Positions 32,676 to 45,750 of a stretch of DNA of 64,000 bases are shown here, in pieces. The stretch comes from Pisaster brevispinus. Taxonomy: Eukaryota > Echinodermata > Asteroidea > Forcipulatida > Asteriidae. How positions within the stretch are numbered: the stretch's first letter is position 1; each line of letters begins with the position of its first letter. The position numbers and the translations under genes are program-made. Under the pieces are notes generated by a model. It was not told the origin of the DNA. It saw only the letters and a list, made by a program, of their open reading frames with translations, and searched no databases. The stretch spans positions 560,501 to 624,500 of the forward strand of contig JAMKCF010000002.1 of the NCBI GenBank assembly GCA_023634235.1, in the 5' to 3' direction.

Positions 32676-34089
32676 TTTGGCAGTCTTTGACAGGGGTGCT
32701 AGTCAGAAGCCATTCAACCTGTAACTGCTATAGCCAGGGGTCACACCCAAGTTTACGATACAACCTGGGAAGGGGCAAGAGAGGGAACACCTCCTAAGGG
32801 AATGCAACTTTTTGTCATAAAAACCACAGGGGAAAATGATTGCTTGAATTTCAATTCAATTTTTGGTTGAACAAAGTAAAACTAACTAGAAAGGTAGTTA
32901 CATGTGTAAACCTGAGACCTCCAGAATCCAGATTGTGCTGGCATTCTACCCCCTTAGCTCTACCCCTGGTCTCCTGTTGAATTGTGTGTGTCAAGGGCCA
33001 GTTTGGCAATCTTGTATTACATAGCTTGAGACAATCTTGCTTACCACTAGGGTTAGCAGTCAATTGCATATGGTACAGTGTATGTATTGATGAATATTTT
33101 GTGTCTGGTTCCTTGCTTCACATAATAAAATTTAGGTTTAAAGCAACATTGCATGCCTTAGCAGCTCCATGCAATTAAACCAAAAACTATATTAACATGC
33201 TTACAATTATCCATACATGCGCATGTATTACTCCACAGTACAAAACAACATGAGCACACATGTGCACAAATCCTCAAGACTCATGGATCGCTGTCATGTG
33301 ACCTGGCGTTGTTTATTACACTGTGCGTGGGCGTATAATTGAGAAGCAACCCAATAGTATGCATACATGTAGTCTCTTACTATGTAATGTATTGATGCTG
33401 ATCTGATCATATTTCATTTAATATGATTCAGGCATGATGCTTTGTTCTTGTTAAAGATGAGCAGTATTTCCTTTGTTCTGTTGTTATAAAGGGCACATCT
33501 ATGAAGCAAATTTAAATTTGTATTAGAACGTTTCGAGTGGCATGACTAAGGCAATGACCAAGCACCAGGGGCATGAAGGGCAATCGCCTCTATTCAGCTA
33601 TTTCATCCTTAAAGTATTTATAATAATATTACTAATAATACCACTTTATCACACTGGGGGGGGGGGGGGGTCTCAAAGCGCTCATTATTTTTTCTACAAG
33701 GTATGTTCGAAATACAGTATTAGACCTCTTTATTTACATAGCACTTTGTAATGGTTTACAAGGAGATGTGCCCAATCTGCAGCCATTCATACCAGAAGGG
33801 AAACTGACAGGTGAAATTTTAATTAATTTTGAATTGAACAAAGACAATTTTACTTTCTTAAAAGAAGTCAATCAATTGCCAATAGGGGGAATGTAAGTAC
33901 ATGTAGTCCACATTGTGTCTAAACCTGTATTTCTGGTGATGCACATCTGGGAGGCTCCGGGTCTAGAATCTGTATATGTTCAATCCTACACAATGTACAT
34001 GGTCTACATGTACATCCATGTAGGTCTACCCTTGTAGAATTGTCCTACTTTTCTCCCAAGGACTAGTAAGCACAAACAGTCTCTTTAAA
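32676..34089. other. Unassigned non-coding stretch
   Basis: A degenerate SINE remnant lies near 32860-32990 and a run of 15 G at 33656-33670. No coding exon is supported. Confidence 0.4.
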
Positions 34090-34260
34090 AAAGCACAGTA
34101 AAATTATGCTTGCTTTTCAGAATTAGGTTACCAGCAAAAAACCCACGTCATGTACCAGTTTTGACTGGTAGAACCTGCTTGTTTTAGCTTAGCAGAAAAA
34201 TTGTTAAGCACAACTTACATGTACTGCTCCAGCAGCTGTATGCAATTTGGCCCAGGTCTT
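34090..34260. mobile_element. Inverted-repeat element, 'GGGCCCAATTTCATAGA' family, diverged
   Basis: AGAATTAGGTTACCAGCAAA, GTACCAGTTTTGACTGGTAG, and TTAAGCACAACTTACATGTA ... TTTGGCCCAGG match the family at 17846, 50246 and 59288. Confidence 0.6.
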
Positions 34261-35630
34261 CAACCAATTTATCAGGAATTTCCACATTCGTCAGATCCCA
34301 TCACTGACCATGGTTGCCATTTTATGAATAAATAATTAAGTTGTTTTTCTCTGAGCAGAAAACCTGAAGTCACTTTTGACCCTTAATATAAATGATTGTC
34401 ACATTGTTTTTGGGGGTTTTGAGAAACTGCTACAGTGTAGTACAATTTACGTAACCATACTGCTCATGACTGAGATAGCAGTGCTTCCAGGCATACAGTC
34501 TGCATGTACGTATTCCATGATTTAATGAAAGATGCAGACGTTACCATGGCAACTCAATGCCAGCTGGCAATCTGCTCAGAGTTGACTTGGGATTGTTTGT
34601 AATTATCCGACGATTCAGTGGGAAAACCCAATCTGTGAGGTCTATGGTGTGATGCTAGATAGATGTAGATGGGTACCAGTGGAAGGCCTGATGAATATGT
34701 TACAGTACAGTGGTACACGTACTGATTTTATTTGTCATGAGTGGTAGTATACCATTGGGATGTTTAAATATACATGACAAGTATGACAGTAGTGTAATAA
34801 TAAATGAAGTAACACATTGGAGCAAGCTTGGGTGGGTGACTAGAGTAGACTGAGCTTATCCGTCATGTCCATAGTCATTCTAGATGTCAACTGAACGCTG
34901 CGTTGTTTGACTAAATGTGTAGCTAGTCCAACTGGATCAATTAATTAAACCTGGTTTAACACACAAGTAATTGTACCAATGCTGCAGAACAAACTGTAAA
35001 TCCAATCTGATTGACATGAATTCTGTAACTACATGTGTAATTGCCTTTGTTTCACCAAGCTCACGTGTTGAGCCGGCCCCTACCAGAGATATTCAATCAA
35101 CCCTGGACTTCACTGCCTGCCTTGCGATATCATGTACATGTTTAATGTAATCGCACCGAGATGCGTTGAAGTGCACTATGGACCCTCACTTGGGATATGG
35201 ACGTACATGTTCAATGTGTGCACTTGGCGCGTTCATTTAATTTCATTAGGGATGGTATGGCAATGGCATCGATGTGTTTAGTGAGGTGGTTGAAATTGAC
35301 CTGCTGCAAGAAGGGATCACAGGTACATTTTGGGGCATGGTATATCATGGATCCTGGAGTAAGGGGTGCTAATCCAATTAATGGTCACTTTATTTTATTT
35401 GGTTAAAATTGTGAGAGACAAAAATTGAAGTTGAAGGTAGGGTCATTTATTGGTAAGTATTTACTCCAAAAATGAATGGCTACATGTATAAACGTGGTTG
35501 GTACCCGCCGTCACCTCACTAAACTTGAATGGATTCGATGTTCTTGACAAAAATACCATTAAGACAGTTTTGTTTCTTCTGTTTTCTCAGTAAAAATAGA
35601 CACTGTACTCAGCTGGAGCTTGCACAGGTG
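34261..35630. other. Unassigned non-coding stretch
   Basis: No exon or named repeat recognised. Confidence 0.4.
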
Positions 35631-36130
35631 ACTTTTATTGTATCTGTTTTGTCAATTTGGCAATTATAAATCAGCATTACGTTGACAAAAACCAATCTAC
35701 ATTTATGACCCTACATTTAAAAAGGGAAATTGAGAAAAGTATTAAGCCCACTTGTTATAAACATGATGAAGATAGTAATGGTAGCTTAAAAGCATCCTAC
35801 AATATATATTTTTTTTTAAGTGCAAAGTTGAATCTCCAAGTATCGACTCTAGATGACTTGTTGACATTTTTGTGGTGTACGTTTGAATGCTGCCCTCAAT
35901 ATGGCCAGAGATGCGATTGGCACTCGCTAAACGTAGATGGAAACGACATTCTTGATGAAAATACTGTGACATTAAAAAAAAAAGTTATCTCAACAAGCAG
36001 GCACTGTATTCTAAACTGAAACTTTCACCGCTGACTTTTATTGCATCTTTCATGATAATTTTGCCAATAAATCAGTGTTGTATTAACAAAAACCATACGA
36101 TGACCCTAACCTTTAAAGTGAAGTTAGACA
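35631..36130. repeat. Direct repeat pair in a dispersed element
   Basis: GACTTTTATTGTATCTGTTT ... AAATCAGCATTACGTTGACA (35631-35725) recurs as GACTTTTATTGCATCTTTCA ... AAATCAGTGTTGTATTAACA (36034-36115). Both are followed by ATGACCCTA. The 120-codon frame inside has no recognised domain. Confidence 0.6.
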
Positions 36131-36164
36131 CTTGTAATTTTTGTCCGACTTTCGTAAGGACTCT

Positions 36165-36490
36165 GTGGCATGTCGTGGCCGAGTGGTTAAGAGCACCGGA
36201 CTTAAGCTCAGGTGGTGTTTCTGAGCAGAGCGATATATTTAACCATAATTGCTTTGTCCGTCGTATGGGACTTTAAGCCATACATTTTGTAGGTCCTGTG
36301 TAGGTAGTGCACTTAAAAGAACCTGGAACACTTTCATGGAAGAAAATAGGGGTTAACCCTGGTGTTTCTGGTTCACATACATGTAGCAAGCATCCTTGTT
36401 TACAGGTTTCCTCAGGCTTGCGAATTACAGAGATTAAGTTCACTTATGAGGCATGCTTGGTTTCATTAGGCCCTACCAGAAATATATAAT
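36165..36490 (+). mobile_element. tRNA-Ser-like SINE, full length
   Basis: The head GTCGTGGCCGAGTGGTTAAG is close to the 5' end of a serine tRNA. The body contains TTGCTTTGTCCGTCGTATGG, AAAAGAACCTGGAACACTTT and GGGGTTAACCCTGGTGTTTC. It ends near ATATATAATAATAATGG. Confidence 0.8.
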
Positions 36491-36556
36491 AATAATGGTA
36501 GTATACTCGGAAAATGAGCACATCACAAAATTAAGTTTGATCCTAGAGCCCCTCTT

Positions 36557-36946
36557 TGAAGGCAAAGTATACCTTTGGTTTTTTTAACCGTTCGATTGTT
36601 TTAATCCTATATTTATAAATGTAGATATACAACAAAACTAACTTGTGAAATTTTCACTTAAAAAAAAATTGTAGCGTTTTTGAGATATCGCCAAAAATCT
36701 GGAGCGGTTATGTCCTCTCAAGAAGATTAAACTGTAATTGGAATACGCAGTCTGAGAAACACTTCATGCAGAAACGTTTCTCAGATTGAAATGTTTTTGA
36801 ATCCCTCTCTCTTAAACACACTCCTTTGAAGGGAATTGTTTCTCAAAATGGTATACATTATCAACAGCTGCAGTTCGTCTTACCAAGTAAGTTTGGTGGT
36901 CATTCATTTTTCGATTAGTTACCAAAGACGTATACCTTGCCTTTAA
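36557..36946. mobile_element. Inverted-repeat element with AAGGCAAAGTATACC ends
   Basis: The left end is TGAAGGCAAAGTATACCTTT. The right end, on the other strand, is TTAAAGGCAAGGTATACGTC. The interior shares the TTCTCAGATT and AGTTACC stretches of the 370-bp dispersed family. It abuts a remnant of the 27908 family at 36541-36556. Confidence 0.75.
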
Positions 36947-37019
36947 GGCCTCAGCTTGTGCAGTTTATGTAATGTACGTACACCATATGGGCAAATTCAT
37001 ATTATTAAGGGCAGTCAGA

Positions 37020-37240
37020 TGCAGCCGCTCAGCTGTTAATAACAGTGATGTCTCTGATGTTATTCGCTGTGTGTAGAGAAGAAGAGAGACCCGAAGAGGC
37101 GGTTTCTTCTATTCTCCAGTGGGGGGACTGAGAATGATCAAACACGACCTGAGGGCTTAGACGAGGGTTTCGCGGCCAATCAAAATCAACAGTGCCGTGT
37201 GTGTGTGACCGTCAAACCGTGGTGAATTGCAAATCCTGTA
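37020..37240 (+). promoter_or_regulatory. Single-copy CpG-richer block with CCAAT box and donor
   Basis: The block contains GACCCGAAGAGGCGG, GGTTTCGCGGCCAATCAAAA (CCAAT), and ends in TCCTGTAAAG|GTAATT, a fair splice donor. It does not resemble the repeats here. It could be an alternative first exon or an enhancer; neither is shown. Confidence 0.25.
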
Positions 37241-37746
37241 AAGGTAATTGTTATGCATGTACATGGACGTGTTTGTTACATGTACATAAAATAGTGGGAT
37301 CAATTTGTCAAAGTGATATTTTGTTTTTTGATGCATATTTTAATTTTGTATTTCATATTTATTTTATCATCCTTTAACATGCTTCAAGGGAACATGTTGG
37401 CTCAAATGCAACAAGTTTAGATTGATAAAACATTACAAATAATAACATATTTCAGTTAAAGTGATCAGGTACAGAAAATAGCAAATTATGCAAAAATTTA
37501 AATTACCATAATAATTAAATACAAATATTTAAAACATGTATTGTCAAAACTTGTAACACTCATAACCAGTTTATTGGTCAAGTGAACATGCAGTCACCCC
37601 AAAATATATTTTAACACATAAAAAAAAAAAATTGTTATTTTTATTTGAAAAGGTAGAAATATGAGCATTATAAACAAGTATAGGTTGCACAGTTTTTAGT
37701 AGCCCTCATTGCAAGTTCATACATGTAAGTGGTATTTGTATTGGAT

Positions 37747-38097
37747 TAAAGGCTTTTAGTAATTGTCAAAGACCAGTACCAGCACTTGGTGTATCCCAAC
37801 ATGCATAAAATAACAAATCTGTGAAAATTTGAGCTCAATTGGTCATCGAAGTTGCAAGAAAAATAATACAAGAAAAACCCACCGTTGTTGCATAGAATTT
37901 TGTGTTTTCAGATCCTAGAGAAAGGCTTGTCTGAAGCCTTTCTCAGGTTTAAATAATTTGGTGAAAAATTACATCCGTCTCTACAAGTATTTCAAAGGGT
38001 GTCGTCAATGTTTTAGAGCATCAACAGCTCTTTACGAACATGACCAAGAAATTTTTATGGTCATTAATTTTTGCAGTAATTACACCAAAGGTACACC
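37747..38097 (+). repeat. Dispersed 370-bp repeat, forward copy
   Basis: GTAATTGTCAAAGACCAGTA, CACTTGGTGTATCCCAACAT, TGTTGCATAGAATTTTGTGT, GAGAAAGGCTTGTCTGAAGC and AACAGCTCTTTACG follow in family order. See also 45375 and 60189. Confidence 0.85.
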
Positions 38098-38649
38098 CGC
38101 CTGTAGCTTAGTTTGGACATAGGTGTAACCCAAAATCACCAGCGAGTGTTAACCCTAAAATAGACAAGTCTGCCAAAGGACAGAGCTCTAGTTTCCAATG
38201 TCTTTATTCAACGGTGAACTGTAATATAAAATATTGAAAACACAATTCTAAATAACTCATAATATACAACATTGTAATGGTACAATAATCAAAAGGTTGG
38301 ATTAATCCAAGCCATAGGGTTAAGTGAAAGAGCCATGCATCACTACATCAAGGGATTGCTCCAGCATGTTTGGCTAAATGTTGTGTTTACTCTAGCCCAT
38401 AGCAGTTTTTAGTAGACAATGTGGGCCAAGCTAGTTTTCAGGGCGAGTCCTAGTTTGAAGCCTGATGTTTGGAGCTTTGGGGAGGAAAATAAGTAATTAT
38501 AACTAGTGAACTTTAATACTGGGACAACCATGTATGAATCTATTTTTGGAGGAGTCCCCTTTTCAGAGCCAACACTCCTCCCCAAAAATGAGATTTTTAC
38601 ACATGGTTGTACCCGCAAGTTTACTATTAATTTTACAGCTACTTCTTAA

Positions 38650-38790
38650 AACTTTGCTGACTGGCCCGGAGCCCAAGTCTGGAGGATAGAGTCCATGTCC
38701 AAGTCATTGACCATCAGGACTTGTGTCCAAAACCGAGTCATGATGATTGTGACTTAAGTCAGAGCCATGAGTCACTGCTGACTGCTGGCT
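38650..38790. repeat. Degenerate GACTTAAGTC-type repeat
   Basis: AAGTCTGGAGGATAGAGTCC, AGGACTTGTGTCCAAAACCG and TGTGACTTAAGTCAGAGCC resemble the block at 25470-25720. Confidence 0.5.
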
Positions 38791-39544
38791 GTCATTGTTT
38801 GTTTTGTCCTAGTTGTTTACATGGTTGAGAATCCATTCAGAGAAATGAGATTGTGACACTGTGTATCACATCGCCAGAAGATGTCACCCTCTCTGGATTC
38901 ATCATCATTTTTAGCCATCGCAGCCGAGATCCTGTTCACAACATCACGCCATGAGTTGTTATCCCTCATCTTGTTTGGAAGGTCCTCAATTTCAGATTCC
39001 GTGTCTCTGCCAATCACATCAATGTTGTCTCTGGATTGGTTATTATCTTAAGTGCAGTCATGCATACAATCTGACGGCTAAAATGTCTGGCATCGGATCG
39101 GACGACAACATTTGAGTCAACATCCAAGGCTAAAATAAGTCAACAATGTGGGTGTTTAAGGCCATACACATGTACATGAGGTTCAAGTTACTGGAACATG
39201 TGGGCAATTTTCTGCGACATTCTTTTATTTCTGCCTTTCAAGCATTCGTAATTAAAGACATTTTGCCTCTCAGTTGAAACTGTCATCCAACTTACTTTGA
39301 GCAATGCTATTTCATAGTCTTAAATGTTCAATTAACTTACTTTTTAGCCAGATCCGAAATGGGCATTCAATTCAGCCTAGGAAGAGGCATCATATTGTTA
39401 TAAGAAACAAAGCCTCAAATGCCTCTGCTTCTGCCATTTTGCCTTGGTGCCCCTTTATAACATCTAAATAGAAACTAACATTTCTCCTGTGTCCTACATG
39501 TATCTTACTCTCCCTTCTTAAAACAGTTGACAGCTGCATAGACA

Positions 39545-39715
39545 AGAGCAGGGCCCAATTTTTCTGTATCTGTCTACCGCTGAATTCTGCACTTACAGCC
39601 CATAGAAGTATGTGCTTTACAGGGCAACATACATGTAAGCATAGAATTCCACAGTAACCGAGCCATGATATTGGCTCCAGCTGAACTCCCAATTTCCTTC
39701 CCATGGGAAATGCAC
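39545..39715. repeat. Dispersed repeat B, second copy
   Basis: GGGCCCAATTTTTCTGTATC, ACCGCTGAATTCTGCACTTA, GCATAGAATTCCACAGTAAC. Related to 26745-26860. Confidence 0.45.
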
Positions 39716-39894
39716 AGACACCCCGGAGTCAGAAAAGTGATATAGCGCCCTCTGTCTGCAGAGATTTGTTTTGCTGATTGTTCTATGGTCTATACTGCCC
39801 TCTTTTTTCACTCAATTGCATGCAAGATGAATGCCTTGTACATGTAGTTGTACGTTAGTCTGTGAACAGGCCTGTAGCTATTGGACAAGCTCGG

Positions 39895-40085
39895 TGTCTA
39901 TAAGTGGTATGACATTAGCTCTAGAATCTCAAAAGTCCTGGGTTCAAATCCTGCTTGAGTATTATTCCAATGGATTTTCCTCCAAAGGTTTTTTGGTTTT
40001 TTTTTGGGGGGGGGATAAGGTTGAATTTTCCTTCCTCCATGATACATCAGTGGACATGGTAAAGGGTAAAACACAAATAACATCG
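39895..40085 (+). mobile_element. tRNA-like SINE, first of a pair
   Basis: B-box-like GTCCTGGGTTCAAATCCTGC. The tail ATCGGTGTAAAGCTAAAAAA is shared with the next copy at 40183. The A-box part (AAGTGGTATGACATTAGCTC) is more diverged. Confidence 0.65.
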
Positions 40086-40182
40086 GTGTAAAGCTAAAAA
40101 ACAATATTCTTTATCCCGATGCAAAATTAACATCTATTAAATCGTTATGGTACCCGCTGCTAAAACATAGGATTCTAACCAC

Positions 40183-40320
40183 CTATAGCTTGATGGTCTA
40201 GTGGTAAGACATCTGCTCTAGTGTGGCAAAGGTCGTGGGTTCGAATCCTACCCAAAGTGATTTGCATAGGTTTTTTTTTTCACAGAGTATACAGTACTTA
40301 TCGGTGTAAGGGTAAAAAAC
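40183..40320 (+). mobile_element. tRNA-like SINE, second of a pair
   Basis: GATGGTCTAGTGGTAAGACA is a Gly/Glu-tRNA-like A-box region and GTCGTGGGTTCGAATCCTAC a near-consensus B box. It ends ATCGGTGTAAGGGTAAAAAA. The acceptor arms do not pair, so it is a SINE and not a tRNA gene. Confidence 0.7.
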
Positions 40321-40679
40321 ATACTCATGTGTATAACAACATTACTACCCTATGAGACCTCCCAGTAGTAATCATTGCATAGTATGTTTTAGCCATTCCA
40401 GTTGCTAGAAGTTCAAAGTGCTCAAGATTTGACTGGTCCCCTGGGTCCTCAATGTGGTAGGTCTTTTTAAGTGGTGGGCCATGAGTGAAGTATACTTTTG
40501 GCTGGCGACCAATGGGACTGATTAAGTGTTGACAGAGTGAGGTCACTGGTAATACATTTGCAGGCCACCAGGGGGGGCCAGTGCTTAACCTGTTTTGCGA
40601 ATGCGTGACAAGTTGAGGCATCAAGCCCCAGATCTTGTGTCTGTCTCCTGGGACTTGCCTTACTGAATAAAACATCAAT

Positions 40680-41060
40680 CTTTAGTAGACAGGCTTATGT
40701 ATGTTCAGGGTCTCCCCAGGAAGTTTCAAAACAGGGGTAACATTTTGGAAGTTTGGCCAAAGCCAACTGAATTGTGAATTATTTTTTTCTGAAAATGCGA
40801 GGTCTTCAGATTGTTTGATGTTTGTCCTGTTTTTTAAGTCCTGCAGTGCAATCTGGACCATTCTATTTGGTTTTATCTTGATGTTTTTTGTAAAATTAGT
40901 AAACACAAAAAAATGATGATAATATTGTTATTTAAAAATAATAAAAATTGTTTGCGTATCGACTGAAATTTGAGTGTATCATGACGCAATTTGGGTGTAT
41001 CAATTACCAACCTGATGTGTTAGCTTACTGCATGGGGACCCTTATTTATAGATTACTGTT
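40680..41060 (+). repeat. Dispersed repeat D, second copy
   Basis: GCAGTGCAATCTGGACCATT, GGTTTTATCTTGATGTTTTT and CCTGATGTGTTAGCTTACTG match 30540-30900. Confidence 0.65.
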
Positions 41061-41795
41061 AGATCTGTAGATTGTTATCTTATGTAAATTTGTGCACAGC
41101 ATGGGACTGTTTAGAGACTCTGTCTTCTGTTGTTATTGTTTTATTCCAAATTCATAAATACCCAAGACAGTTTATCCATTCTGATTGGACAAGAGGAGAT
41201 CACATGGCCACGTTAAACATGCGATATAAACACGGTCAGGGGTGTTTTAACATACGCTATGACTCACAGAGCTTACATGGTTCTGCGAATCATATGCCTA
41301 TTACTCAATTTTCTCACATGACAACATCAAGTCCCAGCGCTAATTGCAAGAGCCTTTGTTTGTCTTCCCTTTGTCAAGTCGGGGTTTCATCGTGGCAACA
41401 TTATTTTCAAAGGAATGCATTATAAACTCAAAAAGTGCAAAAAAAACTATATATTGCTTGAGGGCACAGAAGTATTTTCAGAGTACCAAGTGATTAATAA
41501 ACAAAGAATTGTGAATTGCAGCGAAGGCTTCGGAACCAAATTAACATTTTTGAAGCAGACAGTGCAGGAAAGCTTGGGAGACTCTAGAGCTGTCTTTCAG
41601 CAATAGACTTCATTGCAGAATGCTGAAATGCATCCCTCTCAGCATCAACGATCAATTTGTGTTCCCCCCCCCTGAAAAAAATAAATAAATAATAAAAAAT
41701 GGTGGTGACAAAATGATTTAATTTCATTGAAGATACTGGAATCTCTGGGGGCCATGTGGAGCTATGTAGCTGTCAAGGATGTTGTAATAGAATCA
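41061..41795. other. Unassigned non-coding stretch
   Basis: No recognised exon. A run of nine C lies at 41664-41672. Confidence 0.35.
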
Positions 41796-41801
41796 AGGCT
41801 T

Positions 41802-41938
41802 AGAATTTGTCATGGTGCCAGAGTTTGATTCAGAATTTGTCATGGCAATTGTGCCAGAGTTTGATATAGAATTTGTCATGGCACTTGTGCGAGAGTTTGA
41901 TTTAGAATTTGTCATGGCACTTGTGCGCGAGTTCGTTC
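41802..41938. repeat. 30-36 bp tandem repeat, about four copies
   Basis: AGAATTTGTCATGGCACTTG starts at 41802, 41832, 41868 and 41904, giving spacings of 30, 36 and 36 bases. The first unit lacks six bases. Confidence 0.9.
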
Positions 41939-44900
41939 GAGAGAATAGACTCAATGGTTAACTTCTATTTCTAACCCCCCCCCCCACCCACTTTGTCACC
42001 AATCAGTATTGATACGTGTTTGGGAAATTCACTTCAATGGGAGCCTTAAAGAGGGGCTTCAGTATTCAGTTTTGTTATTCTCTCATTTTACAATAGAGTC
42101 CTCACGATAGTCGGAAACAAATAACAAGTCTGTAGAACCACATTTTTTTCTCCACAAAATGGCGGACCATTGAAAAAAATGATTTGCTACATTAAATAGC
42201 GCCCCCCCCCATGATAATATATGGTTGCGCCACTTCTGATGAGCATAATGTTGTGAAGCACCTTGATCTAGCTACTAGGATATGTCTGTATGTGCACTAC
42301 ATGTATATAAGAACCTTGTACTATTATTATATTAAAGATAGATCGCCAGTGAAATCCTGTTGGCAGGACCAGAGCTCCCGTTTTCCCAGGGTACCGAGTG
42401 TTTGTCTGATGTCAAGTAGAGGTGTTAGGGTGCATCCAGGTGTGAAATTGGACCCAGTTGATGGACAGAAAAATCAGCCATTACATCATTCATAGAATAT
42501 TTGTCACTCGGGGTTTGTGAAGATGTTGGCATACATACACGTCGTTCGCCTCCTATTAATCATATGAATAATTTAGGTTGTTTTTTCCCCCACTTTGATA
42601 AATGCGTAAACATCAATAAATTGTATTTTAAAAAAGTGCAATGCAGGTGTAAATGATGCTTTAGCATGACACCCAGTGAATGATTTCTCTTGTACATGTA
42701 CAGCATAGCAAAATGCCATGCATAATGTACCAATTGCTCACTCAAAAATCATAAATTACAAATACTAGCATTTGGTGTGCACAAATAATGTTAAGTCACA
42801 GTTCTTTGCTGTGCAAAATTGCTGGACGAAATTGTTCCCTGACACCCCTCTCCAAAATCAGGCACTTCTCCTGGAGTGAAATGGCATAAAAAGTGAAGAC
42901 ATCTGAAATATGATGATGTGCTGTCTTAAAAATTCACTGTTGAGACATTCTGTAAAAAGGCCTAATTTAGAAATGTAGGCATTATTTGAATGCTGTTATT
43001 TTCATTTATCTTATGAGAAAATAAACACAGTTTTGAGTTTTCATGGTTTTGGCAGAAAGTGACTGTTTTGAATTTGGAGCTTTTCAGGAAAGTTTGCTTT
43101 TCTGGTCTGAGGATCAGTGATTGAAACAATTTTCTGTTAAAGAAAGGATTGTTATCCTTTCCACAGGCCATCAGAACACTTGCCCCGCAAAAGCCCCCAC
43201 TTACAGTCCTTTCTCAACGCTTTCAGGGAAAACAACAAACACTCTGGTTACAGTAGTAACAGATCCCTCTTCAACAGCCAAAAGAAATCTTGGTCCCCTG
43301 TGAAGAAATCTGACATTTCACCCTCTCCTCGTTTTCTCAAAAATATTTGTAAAACTTCTTGGTCTCTAAAACTAAAACAACCGCATTCTACAACAAAATG
43401 TATAGGTTTAGAGCTGGTCCCCCCCCCCCCCACCTCATCCCCTGTTTACATGTCAAGAACCTTTCAACATCTTGATCAAGCTTAACCCCAGATGGATAAC
43501 CTACATGTACATAATAAGGTTGGGTTTTCTGTCCGGAGTAAAAATGCACTTAGGTAGAGTTTCGGATTTCCAGAAGATTGCCAATTTTTGGTTCAGTGCC
43601 TGGTGCGAATTGATCAACATAAGTCCCACACAGTTGATTTCTCTTGGTAGATTTACATGTGTTGGGTGTTTGTCACTTGTACGTGTCCCTGCTGCCCCGG
43701 CCGTAAATCAGATGTAGAGGTCTGCTGGTTTTTCATGCTGGATTTAATCTTCATTCGTCATCAGAATGGTTGAGGAAAAGAAAGAAGTTGATGCATGTAT
43801 GAGAGGAAATGTAAAGGTAGGGTACAAAGTAACGCATTAATGTTCAAATGGTCTCTTTTCTGTGTTTTCGCTAAAGGAGCCACTCAGACTAATCAACGTT
43901 TAAAAATGTTGTCTTTAAAAATTGTGGGTCCAAAGATAACTGAAAAATCGAAATTCAGCTTTCAATTCAAATATTATAGAAGCACTGTAATGTAATAGAA
44001 GCAAATGTAATAGAAGCACTGTCTGTGCAGTACTATAGTTAACAGTCAATCGTGTTTCGATAGTCGCCCTTTGCTCCCAATTGGGAGATGGCGTGAATTT
44101 GTTCTTCTGTTCCAACTACAAAGTAATATATCCAATGGTAAACTTATCATTTTTTATGAAAATGTCAATCAATACCTGGAAATGGTTTGCCCAGGAAGAG
44201 AGGCTGGTTTTTCTCAAGAAACGGACAGTTGCATTTGTGTACCCACTCTCTATACATGTAGACTGTAACTGTTCCTGGTCTTGATCTCTCCATTGGGACA
44301 TGAGCCTTGAAGTGGTGACATGAGATGACTGTGAGCTACACCACTCTAGGTGATGCAACAAATTGTGAAGCAACCTCACTCTGTTCTTTATGCAGTGCCC
44401 ATAGTGACGATCTTGTGTTTTGCACAAGGCGAGATCTGATAAACAATGGCAGAACATGATGAGGATGGTGACTGGTCGGCTTATCAGATTTGATGGACTG
44501 ATTTGTACCGCATCACTAGTCTCTTTTTTTTTCCTTCTTAAAATAGCAGTAGAAACTTACATACATTGTACATGTAGCTGATGACTTCTTCAATCCCTAG
44601 TCTGGATTTGAAGTTGTGGGCTTCATGCTGTAGTTTAATACACCTACCCCAACATTAGTAAAGCTAGTTTGTGTATAGTACTTTATCTACTGAGTACTGG
44701 CATCTCAAAATCATTATTTCTTTCTAAGGTTTTAGAATTACGAGACCCATTTGTGTAATAAGCGCATAGGGACCTCACGGTGATGCACTATAAAAAATTA
44801 TATATTTTATGACATAACTGCAGTGTGCATGTTCAGTGCATTTCATATGGCCTGGTGTAGCACAGTTATAGTTGAGGATGCACATAATTGCTTCTCTTCA

Positions 44901-45374
44901 TATGGGAGTACAAAGCAGTACCTAAGAGTGACAGGGAAATTTTGTGTACAGTATGTGAAGTACATGTAGACCCTCAAATTGACAGGGTTTCCCAGGGATG
45001 CTTAGAGTTAGTCTGAAGAAGATTTTTTAAATGAACATCTTTAGAAGAGTTTACACAAAATTGCTTCTCCTCACCCAGGAGTGCAAACATGTACTCAGTC
45101 AGGGAGAGAGAATATGATTTGTGCATTTGAAGGAGTTCTTCGGGAGTGCAGGGGACTCAGCTGGGGGTCTGTGAAAGGATTTACAATTCTTGTTATGAAC
45201 AGGGTTGAGTAATTTAGTAGCACTGGCTGTGAGGGATTTAGTCTTCACTCCATGCCCTCTCTCTGTTTATTCAGTGGGGCTCAATTGTCGTTCACTCAAA
45301 TGCATCCATACACACTGTATGGCAGGTGGTACACTTAACGCACTCATCTTTGGAATAGCTCTGCACAGAGACGC
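41939..45374. other. Long non-coding stretch, few repeats
   Basis: No convincing exon. It has a 27908-family remnant at 42048-42130 (AAAGAGGGGCTTCAG), runs of 9-13 C at 41975, 42202 and 43419, and nine TACATGTA sites in the 42-45 kb part together with its neighbours. The 101-codon (43180) and 113-codon (44457, minus strand) frames show no recognised domain. Confidence 0.4.
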
Positions 45375-45750
45375 TTAAAGGCAGGGTACACGCTTGGGAA
45401 TTGACAAGGACCGGTATCCTCACTTGGTGTATCCCAGCATAGTATTTTAGAAACCTGTGAAAATTTAGGCTCAATTGGTCAAGAAAACAATGAAAGAAAA
45501 AACACCCTTGTTGCATAGAATTGTGTGCTTACAGATGCCTGAGAAAGGCTTCATGCCTAAACCCTATCTCAGATTCAAATTTTTGAGTGAAAAATTACCT
45601 CCTTTTCTAAAACTACATTGCTTCAGGAAGTTCAAAGGGGGTCATTTCTAACAACGCTTTAATATCAACATCTCCCCAGTGCTCTTTACTAAGTTGTTTT
45701 GGTAATTTAAAACTTGTGGAGTAATTACCAAAATTACATCCTGCCTTTAA
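45375..45750 (+). mobile_element. Dispersed 370-bp repeat, full forward copy
   Basis: It begins TTAAAGGCAGGGTACAC and ends TCCTGCCTTTAAA, so the ends are inverted copies. The interior has GGTATCCTCACTTGGTGTAT, CCTTGTTGCATAGAATTGTG and CTTCAGGAAGTTCAAAGGGG. The element has no coding capacity and is the best-defined member of the family (17070, 37747, 48310, 52920, 60189). Confidence 0.85.

Noticed and set aside
38817..39017. Minus-strand frame with DNNSWRDVVNRI, as a possible retrotransposon tail
   Set aside because: One short suggestive phrase only; no second motif to support a family.
40183..40260. Possible tRNA-Gly or tRNA-Glu gene
   Set aside because: A and B boxes are good, but the acceptor stem does not pair and a second similar copy with the same tail lies at 39895, so it is a SINE.
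44116..44457. 113-codon minus-strand open frame
   Set aside because: No recognised domain and no splice-site support, although the sequence is not obviously repetitive.
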